Shown: positions 1-7,603, numbered from the stretch's first letter. The stretch: 10,000 nucleotides of DNA from Actinidia chinensis (GCA_009663005.1 VIGQ01001764.1:2501-12500); one strand, 5' to 3'. Notes: generated by a model not told the origin, from the letters alone. Translations and numbers: made by a program.

Positions 1-776
1 GAGTTGCTTTTGTCCATGCCAAATCTTTCTAAAACTTCACGAGCATACTTTCTTTGACATACATAAATCCCATCTGAATTTTGTAGCACTTCAACCCTGA
101 GAAAGTACCTCATGTTTCCTAAGTCAGACATGTCAAATTCTAACATCATTGACTTCTTAAATTCATCACACATGCTCTTATCATTCCCAGTACACAAAAT
201 CAAATCATCAACATAAGACTAACAATCAAAAGCTTACCTCCTTCTTTTCGACTTTTGGAATAGGGTGTGTTCACAATAACACCTTTTGAAGCCTCTTTAG
301 GCAAAGTAGGTCTCAATCTTGCTGTGCCAAACTCGTGGAGCTTGGTTGAGACCATACAATGCCTTATTCATCTTATAAATTGTGTTCCTCGCCCTTCTTC
401 TCATATCCCTGCGGTTTTTGCACAAAAACTTCCTCACTAAGCTCACCATGCAGAAATGTGATCTTCACATCAAGCTGAAAAATACTCCAACTTTCTTGAG
501 CTGCCAAGGCAATTACCAAATGTATGGTATCTAGTCTTGCAACTGGAGCATAAACCTCTATGTAATCAACCCTATACTGCTGTGCATACCCCTTTGCCAT
601 AAGTCTGGCCTTGCACTTGTCTATCTCACCACTTTCGTTGAGTTTTGTTTTAAAAACCCATTTTAAACTCCAATGGTCTTCACTCCTGCCAGGTAGGGTA
701 GTCAGCTCCCATGTTTTATTACAAATTCAATAGCCTTAATCTCTGCATCATTGCATCTCTTCTCTCCATTTTTGCT
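1..776 (-). pseudogene. Copia reverse transcriptase (RVT_2), frameshifted and cut by the window edge
   Basis: In the family this enzyme makes cDNA from element RNA. The minus strand shows a KWVFKTKLNESGEIDK segment, then an open stretch from 600 to 373 with YAPVARLDTI and QLDVK, whose Asp (469-471) is the first metal-binding residue. After a frameshift comes KALYGLNQAPRVW (the usual KQAP is NQAP here). After two further stops comes YVDD at 204-215, the second catalytic motif, in a third frame. From 218 to the window edge the frame is open (LILCTGND, FLRVEVLQN), so it presumably continues into RNase H. The catalytic residues survive, but the reading frame does not. Confidence 0.93.
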
Positions 777-1202
777 CTTCATAGCTTCCTCAAAGGTAAT
801 GGGATCAGCTTTTATATGAATCATCATGGCATTCATGTCCTCCTCTTCTGGAAAACCCTATCTAGTTTCATAATCTTGCATCCAAGATGGAACTCGTCTT
901 ACTACTCCCTTCAACTAGACCTGAGGAGTTTCTCATCATGTGACTTATTGGAAGGTGAGCTAGTGCTATTTGAACCAGCTTCTTTATTCTCGTTAACTTC
1001 TGCTCCAAGTTCCCCTTCATTCTCAAGAGTCATCACCTTCATCTTACGATCACCCCACTCTAAAACACCTGAGCCTTTTCCTTTCTTCCTGCTCCTTCCC
1101 CCATCCAGCCCTTATTCTCCTAAAAAACAACGTCCCTACTAACAATTATCTTTTAGAGACTGGATCAAACAATCTGTAAGCTTTCAACTCATCTCTCACT
1201 CC
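777..1202 (-). pseudogene. Integrase-to-reverse-transcriptase linker of the copia polyprotein, decayed
   Basis: Between the integrase C-terminus and the reverse transcriptase the minus strand holds a low-complexity, charged linker, normal for copia polyproteins. It is broken by stops and frameshifts. Near its end the phrase DPITFEEA (around 783-806) is recognisable; plant copia elements carry it just before reverse transcriptase. A long open frame on the + strand (711-1142) is the antisense of this linker and has no recognisable domain. Confidence 0.65.
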
Positions 1203-1990
1203 TTAAAACACACTAATGCTTTTGTCATCCAACTTGCTTCTTTTCTGGCCTGGTACGTGCACATGAGCCAAGCACCCAAAAACTCTAAAATACTCTATTG
1301 TAGGCTTCATACTACTCCATGCTTCCTCTGGAGTTCTATCTGCATCGCGATGGTAGGGCACCTGTTGAGAACATGCACACACCATCTCATAGCTTCTGGC
1401 CAGAAAGCCTTTGGAACTTATTTCTCAGTGAGCATACAATGCACCAAATTCATCACAGTCCTATTCTTTCTCTCAGCACTCCATTTTGCTGAGGAGTGTA
1501 GGCTGTGGTAATTGTCTGAAGTATGCCATTTTACTTACAAAACCTCCCTAAACTCATTTGAGGTGAACACACCACCCTTGTCAGTCCTCAAACATTTAAT
1601 GTAGGCACCTGTTTCCTTTTCAACACAAGCCTTGTACATCTACACATGGTAAAAGCTTCTGATTTTCATGCAAGAAGTAAATCAAAGTCTTATGACTAAA
1701 GTCATCAATAAAACTCAAGAAATCCCTCTTGTTGCTATTTGATGCAGGCTTTATAGGGCCACATATATTGGCATGTACTAGCTCTAGCTTCTGTGATGCC
1801 CTCCATAGACTTTTTTTTGGAATGGATTATTTGTGTTGCTTTCCAATCAAACAAGATGTGCATAACTTTGTAGGAGTTTTAAGAGAAGGCAACCACTGAC
1901 CATCTTTTTGTATTGAAGGGTTCTCAACCCTTTGAAGCTCAAGTGTCTGAATCTGTAGTGCCATAGATGAGTCTCATTCTCTGTTACAGC
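1203..1990 (-). pseudogene. Copia integrase with broken frame and a catalytic Asp-to-Asn change
   Basis: In the family this enzyme inserts the cDNA into host DNA. The N-terminal zinc motif is recognisable: two His codons spaced as HxxxxH (1958-1960 and 1943-1945) and CxxC (1860-1862 and 1851-1853), with a frameshift between the pairs. The core follows as LVHANICGP, where the usual first catalytic Asp is Asn (AAT, 1767-1769). The second Asp is present in LRTDKGGVF (1580-1582), and the Glu is at 1472-1474 in front of RKNRT. Asp and Glu codons are exactly 108 bases apart, the family's D-x35-E spacing. The text between them, including TPQQNGV, is in another frame and there is a stop. The C-terminal part is open from 1385 to 1203 with RTPEEAWSS and FRVFGCLAHVHVPGQKR. 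It is inactive by several independent lesions. Confidence 0.9.
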
Positions 1991-2065
1991 TTGAAAACAA
2001 GTATTTAGGCACCATGGCTATGAGCACAATAAACATCCTGTTTATGCTCATTTCGGACTAAATAA

Positions 2066-2467
2066 TTAGACCCTTACAAGGATGAAGACTCTACATATCC
2101 CATGTTGAATCAAAATGGCCACACCCTTCTCTTGAAGCTGCCCCACACTGAACAGGTTATTTTTCAACTCAGGAATGTAATAGACCTCAGAGATTACCTG
2201 AGTGATTCCATTCACTTGCATTCGAAACATTCCCTTTCCATAACTGCCATCCTCGAGTTGTTGCCTAGTTTCACAGTTTGCCTGAATTGAACATCCAATC
2301 CGAGAACATTCTCTATTCCCACTCATATAATTACTGCATCCTGAATCGAGGAACCAGACCTCTTCCCTCTTAGCATGGTTAAGCTCTAAAACAAACATCA
2401 TCAACAACTCTTCTCCTTCTCCTTCATCTAGCTCTGCGTAGTTGGCTCCCTTTTCCCAACTGGGGCA
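2066..2467 (-). pseudogene. Copia aspartic protease and GAG-pre-integrase segment
   Basis: This is the longest surviving open stretch of the polyprotein. The frame starts at the last zinc-knuckle Cys (2465-2467) and stays open to 2066. The retropepsin active site is visible as WFLDSGCSNYM, with the catalytic Asp codon at 2345-2347; in the family this residue acts in a dimer to process the polyprotein. It continues through SYGKGMF, a segment with VYYIPELKNNLFSVGQL, and the start of the GAG-pre-integrase linker. The frame is lost at about 2066, before the integrase zinc-binding motif. The apparent ATG at 2495-2497 is read out of the gag frame and is not a natural start. The domain looks structurally complete, but it is separated from gag and integrase by frameshifts. 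Confidence 0.88.
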
Positions 2468-3235
2468 CTCGTATGAAAGTGCCCTAATTTGTGACACTTA
2501 AAGCATTCAATAATGGCCTGTTAAAAGTAGTCTCACGACCTCTTCCTCTACCTCTGAACATCCCTCGACCTTTTTCCATTACTTGTGCTATATTCATGAG
2601 TGACCGAGAACTTGGCCTCCTCTCCTCGAGGCCCATTCATTTCTTGCTCATGAACAAGAAAACTTATCGGGCAACTCGTCGATGGTCAGTGTGTCCAAAT
2701 CATTGAATTCTTCAATGGAGCAAACCACATAATTTGTGGTCATGGACCTCAAAATTTTCTCATTAATGATGGTGTAAACTCATTTTCTCCCATGAGCCTT
2801 CTTTTGTGGCTATAGTAAGAGTACGAGCAAAGAAATCATCAACAGTCTCTCCTTCCTTAAGTGGAGAGTCTCAAGTCTGTCCGAAGTGCTTGCAACTGTG
2901 CCCTCTTCACCCTTGTAGAGCTTTGGTATTTCTGTTCACGGAGTCCCAAATACTCTTTGTTGTGTCTCTATCGAGTATAGTCTCCATAATATTCCGATCT
3001 ATAGCTTGAAAAAGGTAATTCTTTACCTTCAAGTCCTTCAACCTAGATCCTCGATTCCTTTGCATTGTGCTTCACTCAATGCAGCGCCGCTGCTTGCTGT
3101 AGGTATCCCATTCTCCCCACAAGATCCCAATATTCCTTTGAACGAAGGAAATTTTCCATCAACATCAACCAATGGTCATAGTGACCATAAAATTTTGGAA
3201 TTGAAGCCTGCCACTAAAATACTCTCTCCTGCCAT
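2465..3235 (-). pseudogene. Frameshifted copia gag (DUF4219/UBN2-like domain plus zinc knuckle)
   Basis: This would encode the capsid/nucleocapsid part of the polyprotein. The likely original ATG is at 3235-3233. From 3195 the minus strand reads KFYGHYDHWLMLMENF, typical of the gag N-terminal DUF4219 segment, after a frameshift from the ATG frame. A UBN2-like stretch starting VKNYLFQAIDRN begins at 3026, and LDTLTIDEL lies at 2672-2698. Each block is in a different frame from the next, separated by stops, so at least five indels or nonsense changes are present. The zinc knuckle starts with CFKC at 2494-2505 and has its His at 2479-2481. Its last Cys (2465-2467) is one base out of frame. A working nucleocapsid cannot be made. 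Family identity is confident; individual frameshift positions are approximate. Confidence 0.88.
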
Positions 3236-3310
3236 CCCTTTTAACTCCCACACTCTCTCAAAAAAACTGTTGTTTCTTTCACTCACACAAACCAGGGCCC
3301 TTGTGATGGG

Positions 3311-3322
3311 GCTCTGATACCA
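3311..3322 (-). other. Primer binding site complementary to initiator tRNA-Met
   Basis: The minus strand reads TGGTATCAGAGC, the standard plant copia primer binding site that pairs with the 3' end of initiator tRNA-Met. It sits two bases inside the LTR terminus at 3325, the usual spacing. It would prime minus-strand cDNA synthesis. It is fully conserved although the coding region is badly decayed. Confidence 0.93.
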
Positions 3323-3324
3323 AA

Positions 3325-3554
3325 TGTTGAGAACACTCAAAAGAAACTATAACTCAAAGCTTGAATGAAGAGTTCTTACTTCATGATAACAAACTATAGG
3401 CTTATAAAGCTTTTTACAAATAGATAAGATCAAAGTAACAACCCACGTTTGGAAGCCCCTAAAATGTGGTAACAGACTAAGGGGAATTCGTCAAAACCCT
3501 ACCCATTAGTGCCTAATAAATAGGCTTATTAACAGACTAATGAAAGACTTAACA
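3325..3554 (-). repeat. 5' LTR of the first copia element (outer boundary approximate)
   Basis: The inner edge is fixed by the primer site. The complement GCTCTGATACCA at 3311-3322 is followed by two bases and then TGTTGAGAAC from 3325, so in element orientation the LTR ends TCAACA. The outer edge is placed at 3554 because CTTAACA there gives an imperfect inverted terminus, TGTTAAG facing TCAACA. An alternative outer edge is 3578 (CCATCA). A TATA-like TTTATAA lies at 3402-3408 on the minus strand, about 80 bp before the inner edge, which is plausible for a short copia LTR. The 11-base word TAACAGACTAA occurs twice inside (3470-3480 and 3530-3540), and TAGGCTTAT also occurs twice (3397-3405 and 3521-3529). 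Confidence 0.75.
3402..3408 (-). promoter_or_regulatory. TATA-like box in the LTR of the first element
   Basis: The minus strand reads TTTATAA within an AT-rich LTR, about 80 bp upstream of the inner LTR edge. This position suits a U3 promoter with a short R-U5. The assignment is by position and motif only; a chance AT-rich match is possible. Confidence 0.4.
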
Positions 3555-3681
3555 AATACGAAACATTAAACCCATCAGACCCACCCCAAACTCGTCGTCC
3601 ACGATGGGAAACCACCATTAACCACCACTCCTTCCACCACCCACATTCTTCGTCTTCCATCACTGCTGATAACCCTTCTCT

Positions 3682-3718
3682 CACCGTCCAAGCCCCTTCC
3701 CCACCGTCCAAACCCCTA
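3682..3718 (+). repeat. Two-copy 20-bp direct repeat
   Basis: CACCGTCCAAGCCCCT at 3682-3697 recurs as CACCGTCCAAACCCCT at 3702-3717 with one mismatch and a 20-base period. It lies immediately beside the GA tract. Confidence 0.75.
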
Positions 3719-3732
3719 GAGAGAGAGAGAGA
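3718..3732. repeat. (AG)n microsatellite
   Basis: There are seven and a half uninterrupted AG units. Such tracts are common in plant 5' leaders, but also occur in spacer. Confidence 0.9.
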
Positions 3733-3790
3733 CGGTGTTGTTCAGAATAATGTTGAACCAATTAACGTGGGTGGCTATTTAAGGAGGAGG

Positions 3791-4686
3791 AGATAGTGGA
3801 CTCGGTGGTGGAGGTTCGTTGTTTATGTTGAATCGGAGCCGTCGATTCCATCAGCACCGCCTCAGCCATCTGATCATTGACTGTTGTTTGGACATTGATC
3901 GGGAGAAATCGATGGCCAACTCCGGAGAACCTCTGGTTTCTTCGAGGTTTGGTCACTATGAGCTCTAAAAGCAAGGTTGTTCTTTCCCCTGCGGATTATA
4001 AATAATTAAATATTGGAATATCAAAATAATTATAAATGCTAAAAAACTATTAAAAATACTTTAGTAATAGAATCGAGAGGTTGGATTAAGTGGTCAAAGT
4101 TTGACTGTCAGCGGTGAACTCCGGAGATGGTAAGAAGGACTGGGTTGGGCTACTGCCCGCTGGCGGTAGGGTTGGTATATGCTCGGGATTTTAAGGTTAA
4201 AGACAGGGGCATTATGGGAAATAGGGGTTTGTAAAGTAAATCTCAAATATGATATTGGGGCCGTACGTAGAAAGTGAGGTGTACTGAGACAGATTTGACA
4301 TGCATTTAGAAGTTCCCCACTTCTCTTTTTAGGAGTTGAGGATCTTCGTTGCACAACATTGCTAAGAGAGGTTAACAATTAACGAAGATAATTTTACATT
4401 TTTTTCACCAGTGGAATTGTTAAAAGTGTCACTACTAAAGTATTGGTTAACTGTGTGTGATCATTTTAGCAAGGAGAGATAAAGAGATAAAAAAAAAAGA
4501 GACACATTATTTGACTAGCATTCAATAAATGAGAAAATAATTAATTGTAGCCAAAGAGTTTAACAAATTTTTTAGCTCACAAAATTAAGTTTTATTTTAA
4601 TTACTTTTGGTAATATAACACATAAAATTAACATATACAATGAAGATATTCTAATATTCAACTACGTAATCTGACCGTGATTCTAT
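3791..4686. other. Spacer without a supportable gene
   Basis: The first 200 bases have mixed composition. The best open frame there, on the minus strand at 3762-3974, resembles nothing I recognise. From about 4000 the sequence becomes AT-rich. A minus-strand open frame at 4094-4378 is also unrecognised. A short imperfect hairpin lies at 4150-4169 (arms CTACTGCC and GGCGGTAG). Runs of A and T dominate 4380-4680. No repeat family was recognised. Confidence 0.5.
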
Positions 4687-5084
4687 TTGTATCCACACTT
4701 TTTCTCCAATACCTTAATTAAATTCAAACCACTGTGGTCACAGCCACCCAAAAAAAACACTAGCTTTTTTTTATTACAATTCTCCCCTACAGTGAAATTC
4801 TATGTAGGAAAAAATCGTAGTTCTCTCTATTACCCTAGTTATTTCTCTCCACACCAACCTTCTACTCGCACCACCATCACTTGGCAGATCCCTCACCACT
4901 CTTAACATTTTCCATGTGCCGCCAAATAGCTTGTTTTCCTACCTTGCACGGCTACTTCAATCCCTCCTTTTTCACTAACATGAAAGTGATAACACCGCAA
5001 CCATCCCCCAGGCCGTCACCCTACAATAACCTTTTTAGTCCCCCCCATCAACGACCCGTTTTCACCAACCACCGTAAGGAGAGG
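4687..5084. other. Pyrimidine-rich spacer
   Basis: The + strand is rich in C and T, with clusters of CCACC and CTCC words. The two overlapping + strand open frames here (4687-4905 and 4881-5216) consist mainly of Ser, Pro, Thr and Phe, as expected from composition alone, and show no domain. Nothing else is supportable. Confidence 0.5.
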
Positions 5085-5103
5085 GAGAGAGAGAGAGAGA
5101 GAG
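5085..5103. repeat. (GA)n microsatellite
   Basis: Nine GA units sit at the point where the + strand changes from pyrimidine-rich to purine-rich. Confidence 0.9.
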
Positions 5104-5488
5104 GAGAAACGCTCTTAGATTTCATCAAATTTGTCAAGATGTGTGAGAAGATGGCAAAGAGATATGATAGCATGAGGGTAAAGGGTGAAGGGAGAGATGA
5201 CAACATTGAGGTCTAGGATAAGGATATATGACCTGTGAAATGGGACGAAGGCAATGAGAGATGATTGATTGAGGGTGGGTAAGGGTGAGGAAGTGATGGT
5301 AATGGACGGTGAGAAGGACAAGAGGAGGTATGGTGTAGAAGAGCTTAACTACAGTGGGAACGTAGGATTAGGGTGTGTGATTATATGTTTTATTATTATT
5401 TTATCGGTATATTTCTCCCGCACACCCGTTAGGCATACATATATTATTATCTTTTATATTTAACTGTTGTGTTAAAAAAAACTTATTT
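5104..5488. other. Purine-rich spacer followed by an AT-rich stretch
   Basis: From 5104 to about 5345 the + strand is dominated by GGTGA, GAAGG and GAGA words. Open frames on both strands (5115-5321 minus, 5269-5463 plus) are composition-driven and carry no recognised motif. From 5380 the sequence is AT-rich. GGGTGTG near 5370 and CACACCC near 5421 could form a stem with a loop of about 42 bases, but no mobile-element ends could be assigned. Confidence 0.45.
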
Positions 5489-5651
5489 TGTAGGTTCAAT
5501 GAAGCATAAAAGAAGGTCAGAAGAGAATTGAGGGAATCGAACTGAGAGTTGCGTGGAGTTAGTTGCCTAAGTTTAGGGATTTTTCAAGTCAAACAGTTGA
5601 ACTTTTTGGTTATGCAGTAAAAGAGGGAGCAGAAGAAAAGTTAACAATGCT

Positions 5652-5888
5652 CAATCGGTCGATCAGTCCTCAATTGGTCAAAAGGCAGCATAAGCCTCAA
5701 ACATAAATCATGAACCATCAGAGTCCAATCCTCAAACCGGTCGAAGGGTAGTAAGAACCTCTTTAAAACATTAAATACTAAACGATTGAGTCAATCCTCA
5801 ACGGTTCGAACTTAAGCAGAAGCCTCAACAATTAAATCTCAACCCAGATGAGCTCAATCCTCAACTGGGTCCAACTTGGAGGAAAACC
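5652..5888 (+). repeat. Degenerate tandem repeat, four units of about 50-68 bp
   Basis: Four consecutive units (about 5652-5708, 5709-5776, 5777-5837 and 5838-5888) share a core close to TCAATCCTCAAC-GGTC, followed by AGCCTCAA or a variant and AT-rich ATTAAAT. In the last unit AACCCAG and CTGGGTC flank the core as inverted arms, so units may carry a small dyad. The divergence between units suggests an old array. Confidence 0.7.
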
Positions 5889-5944
5889 ATTTATAAAGGA
5901 AGCCATGCCCACCAGTGGCGACTCTGTTCAATTAGTGGGGACTC

Positions 5945-5952
5945 TATAAAAG
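5945..5952 (+). promoter_or_regulatory. TATA-like box in the gypsy-like region
   Basis: CTATAAAAGG at about 5944-5953 on the + strand is a near-consensus plant TATA element. A second, weaker one (TTTATAAAGG) lies about 55 bases upstream. Either could be an old LTR promoter. There is no evidence of a transcript from this sequence alone. Confidence 0.35.
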
Positions 5953-6732
5953 GCTATCTTTTAGGGTATTTTGATCATTTTTACTCCCAATCTTTCAAGG
6001 GATTTTTTGTTTTGGTATTGTCCATATATGGAGGGAAATCATAGCATTGAGCTGAGCTTGGCATCATACACTTTGTTTGGAGGATCATATCCTTAAGAAT
6101 CCCTCTACTTCCTTACTACTTTTATTATATTTTCTTTTACAAATTCTTAGTTGAGATTAAATTAGATTAGGAGTTAAAGACTTAGAGAGGAGAAGGGAAG
6201 AAGAGTAATTGTTTTGAAAGTAAAGTTTTTAATTCTTGTTCTATTTTTGCTCAATTCAAATTGGCTATAAGTTTATTTGGATTTAATTTGAATTTTGGTA
6301 TTCTATTGAATTCTATTCCTTGATTCATTCTTGGTTATTAATACCTTAGTTTAATGAATAGTATTGACGTGTGGTTTGAGTTTCCTCACCCATGGTAAGA
6401 CTAGATACATTGTATTGGTCCAAGAATTATATCTTTCTCAACCTTAGCATGAATAATTTTTTCTCTCTCTTTTAAAGGGTTGCATGCTGTTTTAAGGTTG
6501 ATTAATGGGTGTTCTAAGATCAAAAACTTAGAGTTGTATACATTTTGATTATTTGTAACAAGTCTATTTGTATAAGTAATGCTTAGATCTCTTTCACTAG
6601 TTGTTTGAACAATTGTCTAAATCATTACCGATCGATAAACACATAATTAGATATTAAAAACAATTTTCATTGCAAAATTATCCAACCAATATCATCTGCC
6701 TTAAGATTTGTTGAGTTACATAAAGAGAAAGA

Positions 6733-6737
6733 AGTTG
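6733..6737. repeat. Candidate target-site duplication, left copy (AGTTG)
   Basis: AGTTG directly precedes the left LTR, and the same five bases occur at 9646-9650, one base beyond the best right LTR terminus. Copia elements normally make 5-bp duplications. A 5-base match can arise by chance, and the one-base offset weakens it. Confidence 0.5.
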
Positions 6738-7202
6738 TGGTTGTGCCCTAAATAGATTCGCACAAACACACACACAGAAACATATGTGTAACACAAAACA
6801 CAATGATTACGAGGTTCAGCAACTGCATTTACATCCTGGGTGTGAAACAAATTCACATTGGAGAAAGAATTTCAATTTACAAGACATAATTGTATCTTCT
6901 CTCTCACTGGTGGTCTTTGATGGTGGCAGAGTGAGTAGCACCACCTCCCACAATTTCACCTTTCCTTTCCCCGCATCTTCTTTCTCCCTGCACGATGCCT
7001 CCTCCTCCTCCGTCCCTCCCGTCCCCACTTCATACCACCCCCCCCCCATCCTTACCTCAAGCCCGGCTCTCCTAACCAACCCCCCTCACTCTATCATCTC
7101 TTTGATTTTTTCCACAAAACAAATACACAGTTGTAGGAGCGATAATGGCTTGAGAGTTTGAAATTCAAATCCAACTAGAGTTTGAAAGCACAAAATCTAA
7201 CA
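6738..7202 (-). repeat. 3' LTR (left copy) of the non-autonomous element
   Basis: It starts TG at 6738 and ends CTAACA at 7202. It shares with the right copy, in the same order, AGATTCGCACA/TGATTCACACC, GAGGTTCAGCAACTGC/GAGGTTCGGCAAACTGC, TTACAAGACATA, ACTGGTGGTCT, CCCTCACTCTAT and CAAATCCAACTAGA. It contains about 130 extra C-rich bases (roughly 6945-7080, including a ten-C run at 7038-7047), and lacks a TATA box where the right copy has one. GAGGTTCGGC followed by TGCCTA is a phrase shared by many angiosperm copia LTRs. Confidence 0.8.
6764..6777. repeat. Short (CA)n tract in the left LTR
   Basis: A run of CACACACACACA lies near the left LTR start. The right copy has a more broken CACAC/CATAC pattern, so the run is probably local slippage. 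Confidence 0.7.
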
Positions 7203-7215
7203 ATCACCACCTTGG
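7203..7215 (-). other. Polypurine tract next to the 3' LTR
   Basis: The minus strand reads CCAAGGTGGTGAT and runs directly into TGTTAGATTTTG, the LTR start. AAGGTGG-GAT before TGTTAG is a familiar plant copia junction, where plus-strand DNA synthesis starts. Confidence 0.8.
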
Positions 7216-7377
7216 TGAAAAAGCCTTCCCCCACAAGAATAACGATGCTAACCTTGGCAAAAAACTTCTCCTAAATAGAGAACATGCTACCGATGCACCT
7301 TTGACACAGATATTGACAAGTTAGAAGGGTTCTTCAACACTTGTGTAGCTAACCTTGTCAAGATATTTTTTGATTAA
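7203..7377 (-). other. Non-coding region just inside the 3' LTR
   Basis: This stretch holds GAAAAAGCCTTCCCCCAC followed by phrases such as CTACCGATGCACC and CAACACTTGTGTAGCTAACC. It has the look of the untranslated 3' part of a copia element. No RNase H motif was found on the minus strand. Confidence 0.5.
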
Positions 7378-7590
7378 ATGAATCACAAATTCGCGATATA
7401 TCGAACCAAAACAAGTGATCCAAACAATGAGATACCAAGAATTGAATCCACAAATTGTTCCAGACATATCGAACCCAAATCAAGTGATTCCCAAATAAAA
7501 CTAAGATACCAAGAATGAATCACAAATGTTTGAGACAATCGAATTCAAAAAATAAGTGATCCAAAAACAAAGAAAGATATCAAACTGAGT
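7378..7590 (+). repeat. Tandem array A, three units of about 63-76 bp
   Basis: Units at about 7378-7440, 7441-7514 and 7515-7590 each run ATGAATCACAAATT..., then ATATCGAACC, then AAGTGATCC, then AGATACCAAGA. The middle copy has CAAGTGATTCCC and the third GATATCAAAC. It is non-coding on both strands. Confidence 0.8.
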
Positions 7591-7603
7591 CTTCTCACAA
7601 ATG

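Larger units (their letters stand above)
1..3554 (-). mobile_element. Degenerate Ty1/copia LTR retrotransposon, left part beyond the window
   Basis: On the minus strand, reading from 3554 down to 1, the order is LTR, tRNA-iMet primer site, gag, protease, integrase and reverse transcriptase. Integrase before reverse transcriptase is diagnostic of Ty1/copia rather than Ty3/gypsy. Motifs such as HxxxxH...CxxC, LRTDKGG, QLDVK and YVDD match plant copia polyproteins of the TNT1/Tork kind; the clade is an inference. Nearly every domain is broken by frameshifts or stops, so this is a pseudogenised copy. RNase H and the 3' LTR are expected left of position 1. The window cannot show target-site duplications or LTR-LTR divergence, so no age can be given. 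The element type is near certain; its right boundary is uncertain by about 25 bp. Confidence 0.95.
3579..3790 (-). other. Leader-like spacer next to the LTR (possible eroded promoter/5' UTR)
   Basis: On the minus strand this stretch runs from a TTAAATA motif (3779-3785 region) through a TC tract (3718-3732) to a purine-rich, GG-rich segment with short open frames. TATA-like box, TC tract, then ATG is a common arrangement at plant gene starts, but the downstream frame (60 codons, ending at 3529 inside the LTR) has no recognisable product. It may be a host leader interrupted by the LTR, or chance. No gene is claimed. Confidence 0.2.
5489..6737 (+). mobile_element. Repeat-like region, possibly an eroded Ty3/gypsy LTR and leader
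   Basis: The region has no coding potential but several LTR-like traits on the + strand. It may start with TGTAGGTTCAATG (from 5489). It has a degenerate tandem array rich in GGTCGA (5652-5888), TATA-like boxes at about 5891-5898 and 5945-5952, and TGGCGACTCTG at 5916-5926, followed by GTGGGGACTC at 5936-5945. The latter resembles the TGGCGACTC...GGGGAC primer-site region of some plant gypsy elements. The order of these signals is not clean, because one TATA box lies after the primer-like motif. No matching second LTR or target duplication is visible. From about 6000 to 6737 the sequence is AT-rich with no recognised feature. The class assignment is inference. Confidence 0.3.

Noticed and set aside
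711..1142. A + strand open frame of 143 codons
   Set aside because: It is the antisense of the copia integrase-RT linker; the product is rich in Ser, Leu and Phe with no domain.
1257..1511. A + strand open frame of 84 codons
   Set aside because: It is antisense to the conserved integrase C-terminal region, which is clearly coding on the minus strand.
2806..3317. Two + strand open frames (2806-3009 and 3006-3317)
   Set aside because: Both are antisense shadows of copia gag.
3762..3974. A minus-strand open frame of 70 codons, and short + strand frames over the same bases
   Set aside because: No recognisable domain, splice-site pattern or conserved motif. The composition is gene-like, but not enough to call an exon.
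4094..4378. A minus-strand open frame of 94 codons
   Set aside because: It has no recognised motif and lies in AT-rich spacer.
5365..5430. Inverted GGGTGTG/CACACCC pair as a possible MITE
   Set aside because: The arms are only seven to eight bases, with no flanking duplication and no second sign of an element.
5489..6720. A solo LTR from TGTAGG (5489) to GTTACA (6720)
   Set aside because: The ends begin TG and finish CA, but the flanking five bases do not match, so the boundaries are unsupported.
6784..7161. Overlapping open frames on both strands (6784-7161 plus, 6816-7079 minus)
   Set aside because: They arise from the C-rich insert in the left LTR, and the right LTR does not preserve them.
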